NCBI RefSeq assembly: GCF_015471405.1
Contig: NZ_BLVZ01000004.1
Span: 372,001 to 436,000, forward strand
Length of the DNA: 64,000 nucleotides
Direction: 5' to 3'
Source: Pseudomonas cichorii
GTDB lineage: Bacteria; Pseudomonadota; Gammaproteobacteria; Pseudomonadales; Pseudomonadaceae
Shown: positions 18,690 to 27,849 of the stretch, in pieces
Layout of the letters: every line of letters begins with the position of its first letter
How positions within the stretch are numbered: position 1 is the first letter of the stretch
Notes under the pieces: generated by a model
The model's database searches: none
What the model was told of the DNA's origin: nothing
The model's input: only the letters and a program-made list of their open reading frames with translations
Program-made: the position numbers and the translations under genes

Positions 18690-20512
18690 TTGAGCGTCTC
18701 CAGATTTGAAGTAAAGGCGCTGGCGCCCTGCTCCGCCGAGCTGAAGGCCATGCGCATGAAACCGAACAGTTCCCGGCCACAGCCGACACCGTTGTCGAGC
18801 TGACCGACTGCCGGTTGTCTGGCTCCCAATTCTGACGCTTCGACCAGAACTTGCAACGTGCCTTTTACGCCATCGACGCGAATCACGTCACCATCTCGCA
18901 CAAGAGCCAAAGGGCCACCATCAAAGGCTTCCGGGCAGACATGAATCGCCGCCGGAATCTTGCCCGAGGCTCCGGACATGCGCCCGTCAGTCACCAGGGC
19001 AACCTTGAAGCCACGATCCTGAAGCACGCCCAGGAATGGCGTCATCTTGTGCAGTTCAGGCATGCCGTTGGAGCGCGGCCCCTGGAAGCGCATCACCGCC
19101 ACGAAATCACGCTCCAGCTCACCGGCCTTGAACGCATCGGCCAGATCCTGCTGATCCTGGAAAACCCTGGCCGGTGCTTCGACGATCTGATGCTCGGGCG
19201 CCACGGCGGAGACTTTCATCACGCCACGCCCCAGGTTGCCCTCCATGACCCGCAGGCCGCCTTCCGGCGAGAACGGACGCGCCACCGGGCGCAGAATGTT
19301 TTCGTCCAGGCTTTGCAGTGGACCTTCGCGCCAGACCAGCTTGCCATCTTCCAGGAAAGGTTCCTTGGTGTAGCGGCTCAAGCCATGACCGGCCACGGTA
19401 TTGACGTCTTCGTGGAGCAGACCGGCAGCCAGCAGTTCACGGATCAGGAACGACATGCCGCCCGCCGCCTGGAAGTGGTTGATGTCGGCCTTGCCGTTTG
19501 GATAGACGTGGCTCAGGGTCGGCACGACTTCCGAGAGGTCGGCCATGTCCTGCCAGGTCAACTGGATGCCTGCGGCCTGAGCAATCGCCGGCATGTGCAA
19601 GGTGTGGTTGGTCGAACCGCCCGTGGCGTGCAGGGCGACGATGGAGTTGACCAGCACTCGCTCATCGACGATTTCACCAATTGGCATGAAGTCGCCGCTT
19701 TGCTTGGTCAGGCGAGTGACCTGCTGCGCCGCCTCGGCTGTCAGCGCCTCACGCAACGGCGTGCCCGGATTGACGAACGAAGCGCCCGGCAGGTGCAGGC
19801 CCATGACTTCCATCAACAACTGGTTGGTATTGGCTGTGCCGTAGAACGTGCAGGTGCCCGGACCGTGGTAGGACTTCATCTCCGAATCCAGCAGCTCTTC
19901 GCGGGTCGCCTTGCCTTCGGCGTAGCGCTGGCGCACATCGGCCTTTTCCTTGTTGGAAATACCGGAAACCATCGGCCCGCCGGGCACGAAGATGGTTGGC
20001 AAGTGACCGAAACGCAGCGAGCCCATCATCAGGCCCGGCACGATCTTGTCGCAGATGCCCAGCATCAATGCGGCATCGAACATGTTGTGGGACAGCGCCA
20101 CCGCCGTGGACATGGCGATCACTTCACGGCTGGCGATGGCCAGTTCCATGCCCGGCTCGCCCTGGGTCACGCCATCGCACATGGCCGGCACGCCGCCCGC
20201 GAACTGGCCGACCGAACCAATGTCACGTAAAGCCTTTTTGATCTGGGCAGGAAAGACTTCGTACGGCTGATGCGCCGAAAGCATGTCGTTATATGAAGAA
20301 ATAATTGCCACGTTGGCGGCGTTCATCAGGCGCAGGTTCTGCTTGTCCTCGGGTGCGCATCCGGCAACGCCGTGGGCGAAGTTGGCGCATTGCAGTTGGC
20401 CACGCATCGGGCCGTCGCTCGCTGCGCCGCGAATCAGTTGCAGGTAACGCTGACGGGTTTCGCGACTACGAGCGATAAGACGCTCGGTTACCTCAAGAAT
20501 GCGGGGATGCAT
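18686..20512 (-). CDS. edd: 6-phosphogluconate dehydratase
   Basis: Dehydrates 6-phosphogluconate to KDPG, the committed step of the Entner-Doudoroff pathway and the source of the HexR ligand. The 608-residue IlvD/Edd protein has iron-sulfur cysteine segments ([18 protein letters not shown] and [14 protein letters not shown]) and the second signature [19 protein letters not shown]. Length is typical. A GGAG site lies 8 bases before the ATG. It is the first gene of edd-glk(-gltR-gtrS) and divergent from gapA. Confidence 0.98.
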   Translation of the reverse strand: MHPRILEVTERLIARSRETRQRYLQLIRGAASDGPMRGQLQCANFAHGVAGCAPEDKQNLRLMNAANVAIISSYNDMLSAHQPYEVFPAQIKKALRDIGSVGQFAGGVPAMCDGVTQGEPGMELAIASREVIAMSTAVALSHNMFDAALMLGICDKIVPGLMMGSLRFGHLPTIFVPGGPMVSGISNKEKADVRQRYAEGKATREELLDSEMKSYHGPGTCTFYGTANTNQLLMEVMGLHLPGASFVNPGTPLREALTAEAAQQVTRLTKQSGDFMPIGEIVDERVLVNSIVALHATGGSTNHTLHMPAIAQAAGIQLTWQDMADLSEVVPTLSHVYPNGKADINHFQAAGGMSFLIRELLAAGLLHEDVNTVAGHGLSRYTKEPFLEDGKLVWREGPLQSLDENILRPVARPFSPEGGLRVMEGNLGRGVMKVSAVAPEHQIVEAPARVFQDQQDLADAFKAGELERDFVAVMRFQGPRSNGMPELHKMTPFLGVLQDRGFKVALVTDGRMSGASGKIPAAIHVCPEAFDGGPLALVRDGDVIRVDGVKGTLQVLVEASELGARQPAVGQLDNGVGCGRELFGFMRMAFSSAEQGASAFTSNLETLK

Positions 20513-20632
20513 GTGATGAACTCCAGGCTAACGTCTATGGTCACCCGTAAAGACCATGCCAGTTATCGGGACCCGGCGCCAAGGCGCAAAAGCCTGATCT
20601 CGATCAACTGAACCAGCCTTTCAGGCTTGTAG

Positions 20633-20647
20633 TTGTAGATAAAACAA
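20633..20647. promoter_or_regulatory. Candidate HexR operator between edd and gapA (site 1)
   Basis: TTGTAGATAAAACAA is TTGT-N7-ACAA, an exact fit to the HexR pattern known from P. putida. It lies about 85 bases upstream of gapA and 120 upstream of edd, so one site could serve both promoters. Confidence 0.6.
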
Positions 20648-20694
20648 AATATTGCCACTAAAAAGGCTTGTTTTCTATTTTTATGAGAATAATC

Positions 20695-20712
20695 TTGTAA
20701 TTCCAACAACAA
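20695..20712. promoter_or_regulatory. Candidate HexR operator upstream of gapA (site 2)
   Basis: TTGTAATTCCAACAACAA has TTGT and ACAA ends with inner TT/AA symmetry and a ten-base spacer, ending just before the GAAGGA ribosome site of gapA. The spacer is longer than in site 1. Confidence 0.4.
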
Positions 20713-20730
20713 TTCTTGAAGGACGACTGT

Positions 20731-21732
20731 ATGACTATTCGCATTGCAATCAACGGTTTTGGCCGCATCGGCCGTAACGTCCTACGCGCACTGTATACCC
20801 AAGGCTACCGACAAGACCTGCAGGTCGTCGCCATCAACGATCTGGGCAACAGCGAGATGAATGCTCATCTGCTGCGTTTCGACACCGTTCACGGCCCTTT
20901 CAGCGGCACCGTCGAGTGCGACAGCGAAAGCCTGACAGTCAATGGTGACCGTATCGCTGTCAGCGCCATACGCAACCCTGCCGAGTTGCCATGGAAAGCC
21001 CAGAACATCGATGTCGTCTTTGAATGCACCGGTCTGTTCACCGACCGTGAAAAAGCCGCCGCGCATATCACCGCCGGGGCAAAGAAGGTCATTATTTCAG
21101 CTCCGGCCAAAGGCGCGGACGCTACCATCGTCTATGGCGTCAACCACGACACCCTGCGCCAGTCGCACCAGATCATCTCCAGCGCCTCCTGCACCACCAA
21201 CTGCCTGGCACCTGTCGCGCAGGTACTGCATCGCGAACTGGGCATCGAAAGCGGTCTGATGACCACCATCCATGCCTACACCAATGACCAGAACCTGATC
21301 GATGTGTATCACACCGATCCGTACCGCGCCCGTTCGGCCACTCATTCGATGATCCCGAGCAAGACCGGCGCCGCCGAAGCCGTGGGCCTGGTATTGCCGG
21401 AACTGGCGGGCAAACTGACCGGCATGGCCGTCCGGGTGCCGGTGATCAACGTTTCGCTGGTGGACCTGACCGTCAACATCAAGCGCGAAACCACCGCAGA
21501 CGAAGTCAACGCGCTGCTCAAGGAAGCCAGCCAGCACTCCAGGATTCTGGGCTACAACACCCTGCCGCTGGTTTCCCACGACTTCAACCACAACCCGCTG
21601 TCGTCGATCTTCGACGCCAACCACACCAAAGTCAGCGGCAAGCTGCTCAAGGTGCTGGCCTGGTATGACAACGAGTGGGCGTTCTCCAACCGCATGCTCG
21701 ACAACTGCCTGGCGCTGCATAACGCACAGTGA
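20731..21732 (+). CDS. gapA: Glyceraldehyde-3-phosphate dehydrogenase (type I)
   Basis: Oxidises glyceraldehyde-3-phosphate made by Eda, linking the pathway to lower glycolysis. The 333-residue protein has the NAD-binding [11 protein letters not shown] motif, the catalytic Cys in [12 protein letters not shown] (about residue 155) and the C-terminal [14 protein letters not shown]. The start is set at [11 protein letters not shown] with AAGGA eight bases upstream; five in-frame codons further upstream are not supported. Two HexR-like sites precede it. Confidence 0.97.
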   Translation: MTIRIAINGFGRIGRNVLRALYTQGYRQDLQVVAINDLGNSEMNAHLLRFDTVHGPFSGTVECDSESLTVNGDRIAVSAIRNPAELPWKAQNIDVVFECTGLFTDREKAAAHITAGAKKVIISAPAKGADATIVYGVNHDTLRQSHQIISSASCTTNCLAPVAQVLHRELGIESGLMTTIHAYTNDQNLIDVYHTDPYRARSATHSMIPSKTGAAEAVGLVLPELAGKLTGMAVRVPVINVSLVDLTVNIKRETTADEVNALLKEASQHSRILGYNTLPLVSHDFNHNPLSSIFDANHTKVSGKLLKVLAWYDNEWAFSNRMLDNCLALHNAQ

Positions 21733-21781
21733 CAGCGAAGTATTAAGAAAAATACAGAAAGCCGACTTGACCGAATATGTG

Positions 21782-21800
21782 GATGATAAGCATTATCATC
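21782..21800. promoter_or_regulatory. Fur box upstream of the haem-uptake sigma factor gene
   Basis: GATGATAAGCATTATCATC is a perfect inverted repeat (GATGATAA/TTATCATC) and a very close match to the 19-bp Fur consensus. It sits 27 bases before the GTG start, in promoter position, so the cassette should be derepressed by iron limitation. Confidence 0.9.
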
Positions 21801-21827
21801 CACTGATTTTTCCGGTCAGGTACTTCT

Positions 21828-22346
21828 GTGTCGCAGGCGCACTTCAATGACGTATTTGTCGCTCAACGCGAAGTGTTGTTGCGAACCTTGCAAGGCATGG
21901 TGGGCAACCACAGCACCGCTGAAGACCTGCTGCAGGAAACCTGGTTGCGCGTCACCCGCGCCCTGACCGAACGCCCGATAGATCACCTGGAACCCTTCGT
22001 CTACCAGACCGCCCGCAACCTGGCGCTGGATCATTTGCGCTCGCGCCGCATCCATGGCCGGACCCTGGTCGAAGATGCGCCCGCCGAGCAGATCGAAAGT
22101 GTGGTCGCACAGCTCAGCACACCGGAAGAGGCCACCCACGCCAAACGCCTGCTTGAAAGCCTCAGCACCACTGTGGGTAAACTCAGCACGCGCCAACAGA
22201 ACATATTCACCCTGAGTCGCCTCAACGGATGCAGTTATCTGGAGATCGCCGAGCAACTGGACATCTCTGCAAGCACCGTACAAAAAGAACTGAAACTGAT
22301 CATGGCGATCTGTGTGGGAGTGCTGGCGAGACTCGACCAGGCTTGA
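21828..22346 (+). CDS. hxuI: FecI-like ECF sigma factor for haem uptake
   Basis: Iron-starvation sigma factor predicted to direct transcription of the adjacent TonB receptor. The 172-residue protein has ECF region 2 (AEDLLQETWLRVTRAL, then QTARNLALDHLRSRR) and region 4 (LSTRQQNIFTLSRLNGCSYLEIAEQLDISASTVQ, given by position about 120-155). It starts at a GTG. A perfect Fur box lies just upstream. Sigma, anti-sigma, receptor and haem oxygenase in this order match the Hxu-type cell-surface-signalling system; the hxu name rests on that context. Confidence 0.88.
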   Translation: MSQAHFNDVFVAQREVLLRTLQGMVGNHSTAEDLLQETWLRVTRALTERPIDHLEPFVYQTARNLALDHLRSRRIHGRTLVEDAPAEQIESVVAQLSTPEEATHAKRLLESLSTTVGKLSTRQQNIFTLSRLNGCSYLEIAEQLDISASTVQKELKLIMAICVGVLARLDQA

Positions 22347-22422
22347 CCAGACCTGGACACTGTCGCAGGCTGCCACTCCCATTGCACGCACATCGATCAA
22401 ACCGAGTTTGCCGAGGAACACC

Positions 22423-23388
22423 GTGACCCCAGGAACAGAACGCCCGCAGTCGCTTGCGCAGGATGTACTGAGCGACAGCGCAATGGATCAAGCCCTGACC
22501 TGGCTGATCGAACTGGAAGGCGCAGATCCTCAGCAGCAGGCACACTTCGAGGCCTGGCTGCAGGCCGACCCTGCCCATGCGCAAGCTTTCACCAAGGCCC
22601 GGGCGATATGGGACTCGCAAACCGTTCAGCACGCGGCAGCGGCCTTGCAACAACCGCACAAGCCTTCGCGCTGGCAACGCATCCGACCGCACTGGAAAAC
22701 CTTGGCCACAGCGGCTGTTCTGCTGTTGGGGCTGTTCAACTTCAGCAACCTGCCCTTGCGCATCCAGGCCGACCACCTGACGGTAGTCGGCGAACGCCAG
22801 CGCCTGCAACTGAGCGACGGCTCGAAAGTCCTGCTCAATACCAACTCGGCCTTTTCCAGCCACCTTGATGACAAGCAACGGGTGGCACGCCTGTATCAAG
22901 GGGAAGCCTATTTCAATGTAGCCCTCGATCCGAACGTGCCGATGGAGATCGAAGCCGGCCCGATCCGCATGAGCGCCAACAGCACCGAGTTTTCGGTGCG
23001 TTACCTTGATGGCGAAGCGCGGGTTCAGGTTCAGCGTGGCGCGGTAGACGTCAGCGCCATACGCGGCGACTCCAGAGTCAGCCTTGGCGCGGGCGACAGC
23101 GTTCGCGTAGGTCCATCGGGTTTTGGCCATCGGGAAAGGCTCGATCCGGCCAGGGACCTGGCCTGGGTCCAGGGTCGACTGATCTTCGATAACAGCCCGC
23201 TCAGCGAAGTTCTGGCCGAGCTGCGTCGCTATTATCCCGGCTGGATCATCAACACCAACCCCGCACTGGATCGCGTCACCGTCACAGGCAACTACAAGCT
23301 GGATAACCCCTTGAACGTGATACGTTCACTGGCGCAGATCACTTCAGCCAATGTGCAGGAAATACCTGCGCTAGTGCTCATCAACTGA
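22423..23388 (+). CDS. hxuR: FecR-like anti-sigma regulator
   Basis: Transmembrane regulator that relays receptor occupancy to the ECF sigma factor. The 321-residue protein has an N-terminal cytoplasmic DUF4880-type region (ALTWLIELEGADPQQQAHFE), one membrane segment near residues 88-105 (LATAAVLLLGLFNF), a periplasmic FecR domain (LSDGSKVLLNTNSAFS on) and a C-terminal STN-interacting region (GRLIFDNSPLSEVLAELRRY). The start is a GTG with GAGGAA five bases upstream; earlier in-frame codons have no ribosome site and would overlap the sigma gene. Confidence 0.88.
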   Translation: MTPGTERPQSLAQDVLSDSAMDQALTWLIELEGADPQQQAHFEAWLQADPAHAQAFTKARAIWDSQTVQHAAAALQQPHKPSRWQRIRPHWKTLATAAVLLLGLFNFSNLPLRIQADHLTVVGERQRLQLSDGSKVLLNTNSAFSSHLDDKQRVARLYQGEAYFNVALDPNVPMEIEAGPIRMSANSTEFSVRYLDGEARVQVQRGAVDVSAIRGDSRVSLGAGDSVRVGPSGFGHRERLDPARDLAWVQGRLIFDNSPLSEVLAELRRYYPGWIINTNPALDRVTVTGNYKLDNPLNVIRSLAQITSANVQEIPALVLIN

Positions 23389-23390
23389 TC

Positions 23391-23420
23391 GGTAAAACTT
23401 TTTTTACGCACTCCCCGTCC
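23391..23420 (+). promoter_or_regulatory. Possible ECF-dependent promoter of the haem receptor gene
   Basis: GGTAAAAC is followed about 17 bases later by CCGTCC, resembling iron-starvation sigma promoters (-35 with AAA, -10 with CGT). Placed right after the anti-sigma stop and about 95 bases before the receptor ATG. Matching is by eye only. Confidence 0.35.
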
Positions 23421-23441
23421 CTCGTTCGTCTAGTCATAGCC

Positions 23442-23460
23442 AATGCAACTGATTCGCATT
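23442..23460 (+). promoter_or_regulatory. Weak Fur-box-like palindrome before the receptor gene
   Basis: AATGCAACTGATTCGCATT has AATGC/GCATT arms and a central TGAT, a degenerate resemblance to the Fur consensus. Much weaker than the box at 21782. Confidence 0.3.
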
Positions 23461-23513
23461 AAGAATCGACAGCACAACACTATAACCAGCAGTTCGTCAG
23501 GGAGCGCCACCGT

Positions 23514-26084
23514 ATGTCATCCTCGTTCACTCACTCACGCAAGCGATTCACACTTTCGCTGCTGACCGTGGCGATTTTCAGCGCCGGCATGCAAGCGATG
23601 CCCGCCGTCGCAGCAACAGAAAGCGCTCCACAGGCACGAGCTGCCGGCACTTACACGTTCTCGATCGCCAGACAACCGCTGGTATCGGCACTCAATGAAT
23701 TCAGCCGTGTCACCGGCTGGCAGGTGGGCGTGTCGTCGGACCTGGCGCAAAACGTTGTCTCCCCTGGCGCCAATGGCAACCTGCAACCCGCCCAGGCCCT
23801 GGAGCGCCTGCTGTCGGGCAGCCAGTTGAGCTATCGCAACCTGGGCGACAACAACGTCGTACTGGAAAAGCGCGTCTCTGGCGTCATCGCCCTTGAGCAG
23901 ACCACCGTCAGTGCCACGCGCCAGGAACAGGATATCTCCTCGGTTCCCAATACCGTCAGCGTACACACACGCGCAGAACTGGACCGTCGCAACGTCAATG
24001 ACATCCGCGATCTGGTACGCAACGAGCCGGGCGTTTCGGTCGGTGGTGCCGGTCAGCGCGGCGGCACCACTGGCTACAACATCCGTGGTATCGACAACAA
24101 CCGGATCCTGACCCAGGTGGACGGCGTCGAAATCCCGGACAGCTTCTTCACCGGTCCTTTCGCCCAGACCCGCCGCAATTACGTCGACCCGGAAATCGTC
24201 AAGCGCGTCGAGATACTGCGCGGCCCGGCTTCGGCGCTTTACGGCAGCAGCGCCATCGGTGGCGTAGTCAGTTACTACACCCTGGACCCGAGCGACATCA
24301 TCAAGCCCGGAAAAGACGTCGGCGCCCGCCTGAAAACCGGTTACAGCTCGGCCGATGAAAGCTGGCTGACCTCAGGCACCGTTGCTGGCCGCCATGGCGA
24401 TTTCGACGCCTTGCTGCATTTGAGCCAGCGCGAAGGCCATGAAACCGAATCCTACGGCAGCACCAGCGGCACCGGCCTGACCCGTACCGAGGCCAACCCT
24501 GAAGACCAGCGCGCAACCAATGTGCTGGCCAAACTGGGCTGGAACTACGCCGAAGACTCGCGTCTGGCGCTGACCTACGAAAAGTACAAGGATGATCGCG
24601 ACACCAATCAGCTCAGCGCCGTCGGCGGGCCGTTCGGCAACGGCGTCGGGGTTGGCATGTATCGGGGCCGTACCACCAATGACACCGTCACTCGCGAACG
24701 CTTCGGCATCGAACACACCTTTGCTCTCGATAGCCTGCTGGTCGACAACGTCAAGTGGAGCCTGAATTACCAGAATGCCAAGACCGAGCAAAGCACCCGC
24801 GAACGCTACTTCCCGTTCGTCCGTGACTTGTACCGTAATCGCGATACGACCTATCAGGAAAAACAGTGGATATTCGATGCCCAGTTCGACAAGGCGTTTT
24901 CGATTGCCAGCACCGACCATGAGCTGACCTACGGCACCACTGTAAAACGGCAGAAAGTCACAGGCCTGCGTACCGGCAGTGCAACCTGTGCGCGGGTGTT
25001 CGGCGCCTGTACCGTGGCCGGTGCCATCAGTCCTGTAGCCAGTGATAACCCTGTGCCAGCCAGCGACTTCCCCGACCCGACCATCACCAGCTATGCGCTG
25101 TTCGCTCAAGACCAGATCAGCTGGAACAAATGGACCTTCATTCCTGGCGTGCGCTACAGCTACACCCGCCTGAGCCCGAAAATGACCGAAGAGTTCCTCA
25201 ACTCCGAAGGCCTGAACGATCCGAGTGGCGGCAATAACAAGGACAAGACCTGGGATCGCGTATCACCCAAGTTCGGCGTGACCTACGCCCTGAGCAACGA
25301 ATACACCTGGTATGGCCAGTACGCCGAAGGTTTCCGGACTCCGTCGGCCAAGGCCTTGTATGGCAGCTTTGAAAACACCACAACCGGTTATCTGGTCGAA
25401 CCCAACCCGAACCTGGAGCCCGAAAAGAGCAAAAGCTATGAAACCGGTCTGCGTGGCCGCTTCGAGTCGGGCTCGTTCGACGTTGCCGTGTTCTATAACA
25501 AGTACCGCGACTTCATCAACGAAGACGGTCTGGCTGCCGGCTATGACGAACTTACCTTCCAGTCCTACAACATCAAGCACGCCACCATCAAAGGCGCGGA
25601 GATCAAGGGTCGTCTGAACCTGGACAGCTTCGGCGCACCGCAAGGTCTCTACACCCAGGGCTCGATTGCCTACGCGCAAGGCCGCAACAACGACACCGGC
25701 GAACCACTCAACAGCGTCAACCCGCTGACCGGCGTTTTCGGCCTGGGTTATGAGCAGGACAGCTACGGCGGCCTGCTGAGCTGGACGCTGGTCAAACGCA
25801 AGACACGTGTGGATGACAGTGAATTCCATGAGCCGGACGGTTCTTCATCACAGTTCCGCACACCGGGCTTCGGCATTCTGGACCTGACCGGCTACTACAA
25901 GGTCACCGACGACGTCACCGTCAATGCGGGCCTCTACAACCTGGCCGACAAAAAGTACTGGCTGTGGGATGACGTGCGCGGATACGACGGCGTAGGCGAG
26001 GCAAGTGCTACTGCTCCGGCCAACATGGATCGCCTGACTCAGCCAGGACGCAACTTCAGCGTCAATCTGGTCTGGGACATCTGA
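23514..26084 (+). CDS. hxuA: TonB-dependent haem/haemoglobin receptor with STN signalling domain
   Basis: Outer-membrane receptor predicted to import haem and signal its presence. The 856-residue precursor has a signal peptide (cleavage near AVAA, residue 34), an STN domain (about 45-120; SIARQPLVSALNEFSRVTGW), a plug (VNDIRDLVRNEPGVSV; NIRGIDNNRILTQVDGVEIP; RVEILRGPASALYGSSAIGG) and a 22-strand barrel ending in an aromatic-rich terminus (NFSVNLVWDI). The plug resembles the haemoglobin/transferrin/lactoferrin receptor subfamily. The downstream haem oxygenase strongly supports haem as ligand. A siderophore receptor of similar build is the alternative. Confidence 0.9.
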   Translation: MSSSFTHSRKRFTLSLLTVAIFSAGMQAMPAVAATESAPQARAAGTYTFSIARQPLVSALNEFSRVTGWQVGVSSDLAQNVVSPGANGNLQPAQALERLLSGSQLSYRNLGDNNVVLEKRVSGVIALEQTTVSATRQEQDISSVPNTVSVHTRAELDRRNVNDIRDLVRNEPGVSVGGAGQRGGTTGYNIRGIDNNRILTQVDGVEIPDSFFTGPFAQTRRNYVDPEIVKRVEILRGPASALYGSSAIGGVVSYYTLDPSDIIKPGKDVGARLKTGYSSADESWLTSGTVAGRHGDFDALLHLSQREGHETESYGSTSGTGLTRTEANPEDQRATNVLAKLGWNYAEDSRLALTYEKYKDDRDTNQLSAVGGPFGNGVGVGMYRGRTTNDTVTRERFGIEHTFALDSLLVDNVKWSLNYQNAKTEQSTRERYFPFVRDLYRNRDTTYQEKQWIFDAQFDKAFSIASTDHELTYGTTVKRQKVTGLRTGSATCARVFGACTVAGAISPVASDNPVPASDFPDPTITSYALFAQDQISWNKWTFIPGVRYSYTRLSPKMTEEFLNSEGLNDPSGGNNKDKTWDRVSPKFGVTYALSNEYTWYGQYAEGFRTPSAKALYGSFENTTTGYLVEPNPNLEPEKSKSYETGLRGRFESGSFDVAVFYNKYRDFINEDGLAAGYDELTFQSYNIKHATIKGAEIKGRLNLDSFGAPQGLYTQGSIAYAQGRNNDTGEPLNSVNPLTGVFGLGYEQDSYGGLLSWTLVKRKTRVDDSEFHEPDGSSSQFRTPGFGILDLTGYYKVTDDVTVNAGLYNLADKKYWLWDDVRGYDGVGEASATAPANMDRLTQPGRNFSVNLVWDI

Positions 26085-26107
26085 TTCCTGGCGCAACAAG
26101 CCCTGTG

Positions 26108-26147
26108 AAAAACACGCCATCGACAGTGATCGGCGGCGTGTTTTTTT
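26108..26147 (+). terminator. Terminator between the haem receptor and haem oxygenase genes
   Basis: AAAAACACGCC pairs with GGCGTGTTTTT across a 16-base loop, followed by more T residues. Partial read-through or a separate promoter would be needed for hemO. Confidence 0.75.
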
Positions 26148-26212
26148 ACGCTCCGTGGATTGGCCATTCGTCTATTCAACAACGCCCTCTTACTTTTGCA
26201 AGGAAGAACCTG

Positions 26213-26827
26213 ATGACAACCGAGCAGACTCGTCCTGCCCTGCGTTCCCAGCGGCTCAACCAGATTACCCATGCGCCCCACGAACAGCTCGACAAGGCGG
26301 TCAAGGCCAATGCGCCTTTTGAAACCCTCGACAGCTACAAGCGTTTCGTCGTCGCCCAATATCTGTTTCAGGCCGAACTGCAAAGCCTCTACAACGATCC
26401 TGAACTGATCGAGATCATCGCCGACCTGCCCGCCCGTTGCCGCGCCGAGCAAGCCAAGGCCGATCTCGCAGACCTGAACACCGACATTCCTCGATCCATC
26501 GCCGGTGCCGTGCAGAATCCGAGCAAGGCCAAGGCCCTGGGCTGGCTGTTCGTCTCCGAAGGCTCAAAACTGGGTGCGGCCTTTCTGATCAAGCGCGCTG
26601 CCGCCCTGAACCTCAGCGAAAGCTTTGGCGCACGGCATCTGGGCGAACCCGCCGGTGGCCGCGCCGAAGGCTGGAAAACCTTTATCAGAATCCTGGATGG
26701 CCTGGAGTTCAGCGCCGAAGAGGAAGCACAGGCCGATCAGGGCGCCATCGAGGCTTTCGAGCGTTTCACGGTTCTGCTGCAACACGCTTACGCCCATGCG
26801 CCTGAGATCGAACAGGTTCAAGCATGA
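26213..26827 (+). CDS. hemO: Biliverdin-producing haem oxygenase
   Basis: Opens the haem ring to release iron, with biliverdin and CO. The 204-residue protein aligns with bacterial haem oxygenases: THAPHEQLDKAV near the N terminus carries the likely proximal histidine (about residue 22-25), and the distal helix motif appears as LGWLFVSEGSKLGAAFLIKRA. The start is at MTTEQTRPALR with AAGGAAG upstream. It follows the haem receptor on the same strand, giving a complete uptake-and-degradation cassette. Confidence 0.92.
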   Translation: MTTEQTRPALRSQRLNQITHAPHEQLDKAVKANAPFETLDSYKRFVVAQYLFQAELQSLYNDPELIEIIADLPARCRAEQAKADLADLNTDIPRSIAGAVQNPSKAKALGWLFVSEGSKLGAAFLIKRAAALNLSESFGARHLGEPAGGRAEGWKTFIRILDGLEFSAEEEAQADQGAIEAFERFTVLLQHAYAHAPEIEQVQA

Positions 26828-26864
26828 AAAAGCGCCCGGTGCTGTTAAGCTGGCCGGGCTTTTT
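26825..26864 (+). terminator. Terminator immediately after hemO
   Basis: AAAAAGCGCCCGG pairs with CCGGGCTTTTT around a 14-base loop, beginning at the hemO stop codon. It argues that translation of the next gene begins downstream of it rather than at the overlapping ATGA. Confidence 0.78.
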
Positions 26865-26883
26865 GAACCAGCCCGTAGTGACC

Positions 26884-27285
26884 ATGACCTATAAACCGCC
26901 CGGCTCCAGACTTTCGCGCTTTCTGTTTGGCATCCTCGCTTATGTCAGCCTGGGTATAGGCATTGCCGCCATATTCATCCCCGGCCTGCCGACCACGGAA
27001 TTCATTCTGCTGGCCGCCTGGGCCGCGACCCGCAGTTCGCCGCGCCTGAACGCCTGGCTGGAAAACCATCGCGTGTTCGGCCCGATCCTGCACAACTGGC
27101 GTAATGGCCGGTTGGTCGCACGCCGCGCCAAAATCAGCGCGACCATCAGCATGCTGGTCTGCGCCATCCTGATGCTGAGCCTGCTCACCCATGTCTGGTG
27201 GCTCTACCTCGCCATCGCGGGCATGGCGATGGGCAATATGTGGCTCTGGTCCAGGCCCGAGCCTGCCCGTGATCTGAATCAGTAA
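26884..27285 (+). CDS. YbaN family (DUF454) inner-membrane protein
   Basis: The 133-residue protein has the DUF454 pattern: a first membrane segment with IPGLPTTEFILLAAW, then SSPRLNAWLENHRVFGPIL, and two more hydrophobic helices (ATISMLVCAILMLSLLTH; WWLYLAIAGMAMGN). The family is widespread but lacks a clear function. An ATG overlapping the hemO stop would add 20 residues, but that extension is the coding face of a strong terminator hairpin, so I prefer this downstream start even though its ribosome site is poor. Confidence 0.78.
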   Translation: MTYKPPGSRLSRFLFGILAYVSLGIGIAAIFIPGLPTTEFILLAAWAATRSSPRLNAWLENHRVFGPILHNWRNGRLVARRAKISATISMLVCAILMLSLLTHVWWLYLAIAGMAMGNMWLWSRPEPARDLNQ

Positions 27286-27395
27286 CCAAAAAGAACAGCC
27301 CGGCTATCCTGTCAGGTGTTTGTTCATGGTGCTGAACCCCGGAACACATGCCGGGGTCTACCCGTACACTTTCAATTTCTGACGGAGCGACCTCA

Positions 27396-27752
27396 ATGTT
27401 TGAGCCAGGTCATCTGCACATCACCCACGCGGCCCTGCAACGCTCAGGGTTCAGCTACGACATTCATGTCCATTACGAAGTGCGCGAAGATCCCGAGGAA
27501 GGAACCTGCATGCACTTCACCATGCAAGGCGAGATCAACGGCAAGGCCTTCTCTGAAGAGTTTCAGTTACCAAGGGATCTGGCCTTCAATTTCGCCCATG
27601 ACGCAGGGCGCATCGGCATGAAACACGGCCTGCCCAACCTCGCCGCAATGCCCATCGACCTGCACAAGGACTACGACAGGATGTTCAAGGACGTGCGCGA
27701 AAAGCTGAATGCCAAACCGGGTGAGCCTGTGAAGCCTGAGCATCTGGAATAA
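27396..27752 (+). CDS. Small conserved Pseudomonas protein (DUF5064-like)
   Basis: The 118-residue soluble protein begins MFEPGHLHITHAALQRSGFS and contains a beta-rich DIHVHYEVREDPEEGTCMHF segment. It resembles the DUF5064 group of pseudomonads, whose function is unknown. A GGAG site lies nine bases before the ATG; 16 upstream in-frame residues are not supported. Family assignment is from memory of the pattern and moderate. Confidence 0.75.
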   Translation: MFEPGHLHITHAALQRSGFSYDIHVHYEVREDPEEGTCMHFTMQGEINGKAFSEEFQLPRDLAFNFAHDAGRIGMKHGLPNLAAMPIDLHKDYDRMFKDVREKLNAKPGEPVKPEHLE

Positions 27753-27758
27753 CGATTT

Positions 27759-27782
27759 TGTGGGAGGGGCCTTGGCCGCGAC
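27759..27782 (+). repeat. Single REP sequence
   Basis: TGTGGGAGGGGCCTTGGCCG followed by CGAC is the same REP type as in the pair at 6765-6860, here as one unit right after a stop codon. Confidence 0.75.
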
Positions 27783-27849
27783 GGCGTATCAACAAACACC
27801 CCGGCAAGGCATACTGGCCACCCTCGCAGCCCAGAACCCATAACGCCTC

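Noticed and set aside
26824..26883. Upstream start for the DUF454 gene overlapping the hemO stop
   Set aside because: The 20 added codons encode one arm and loop of a strong terminator, so a downstream start is more likely.
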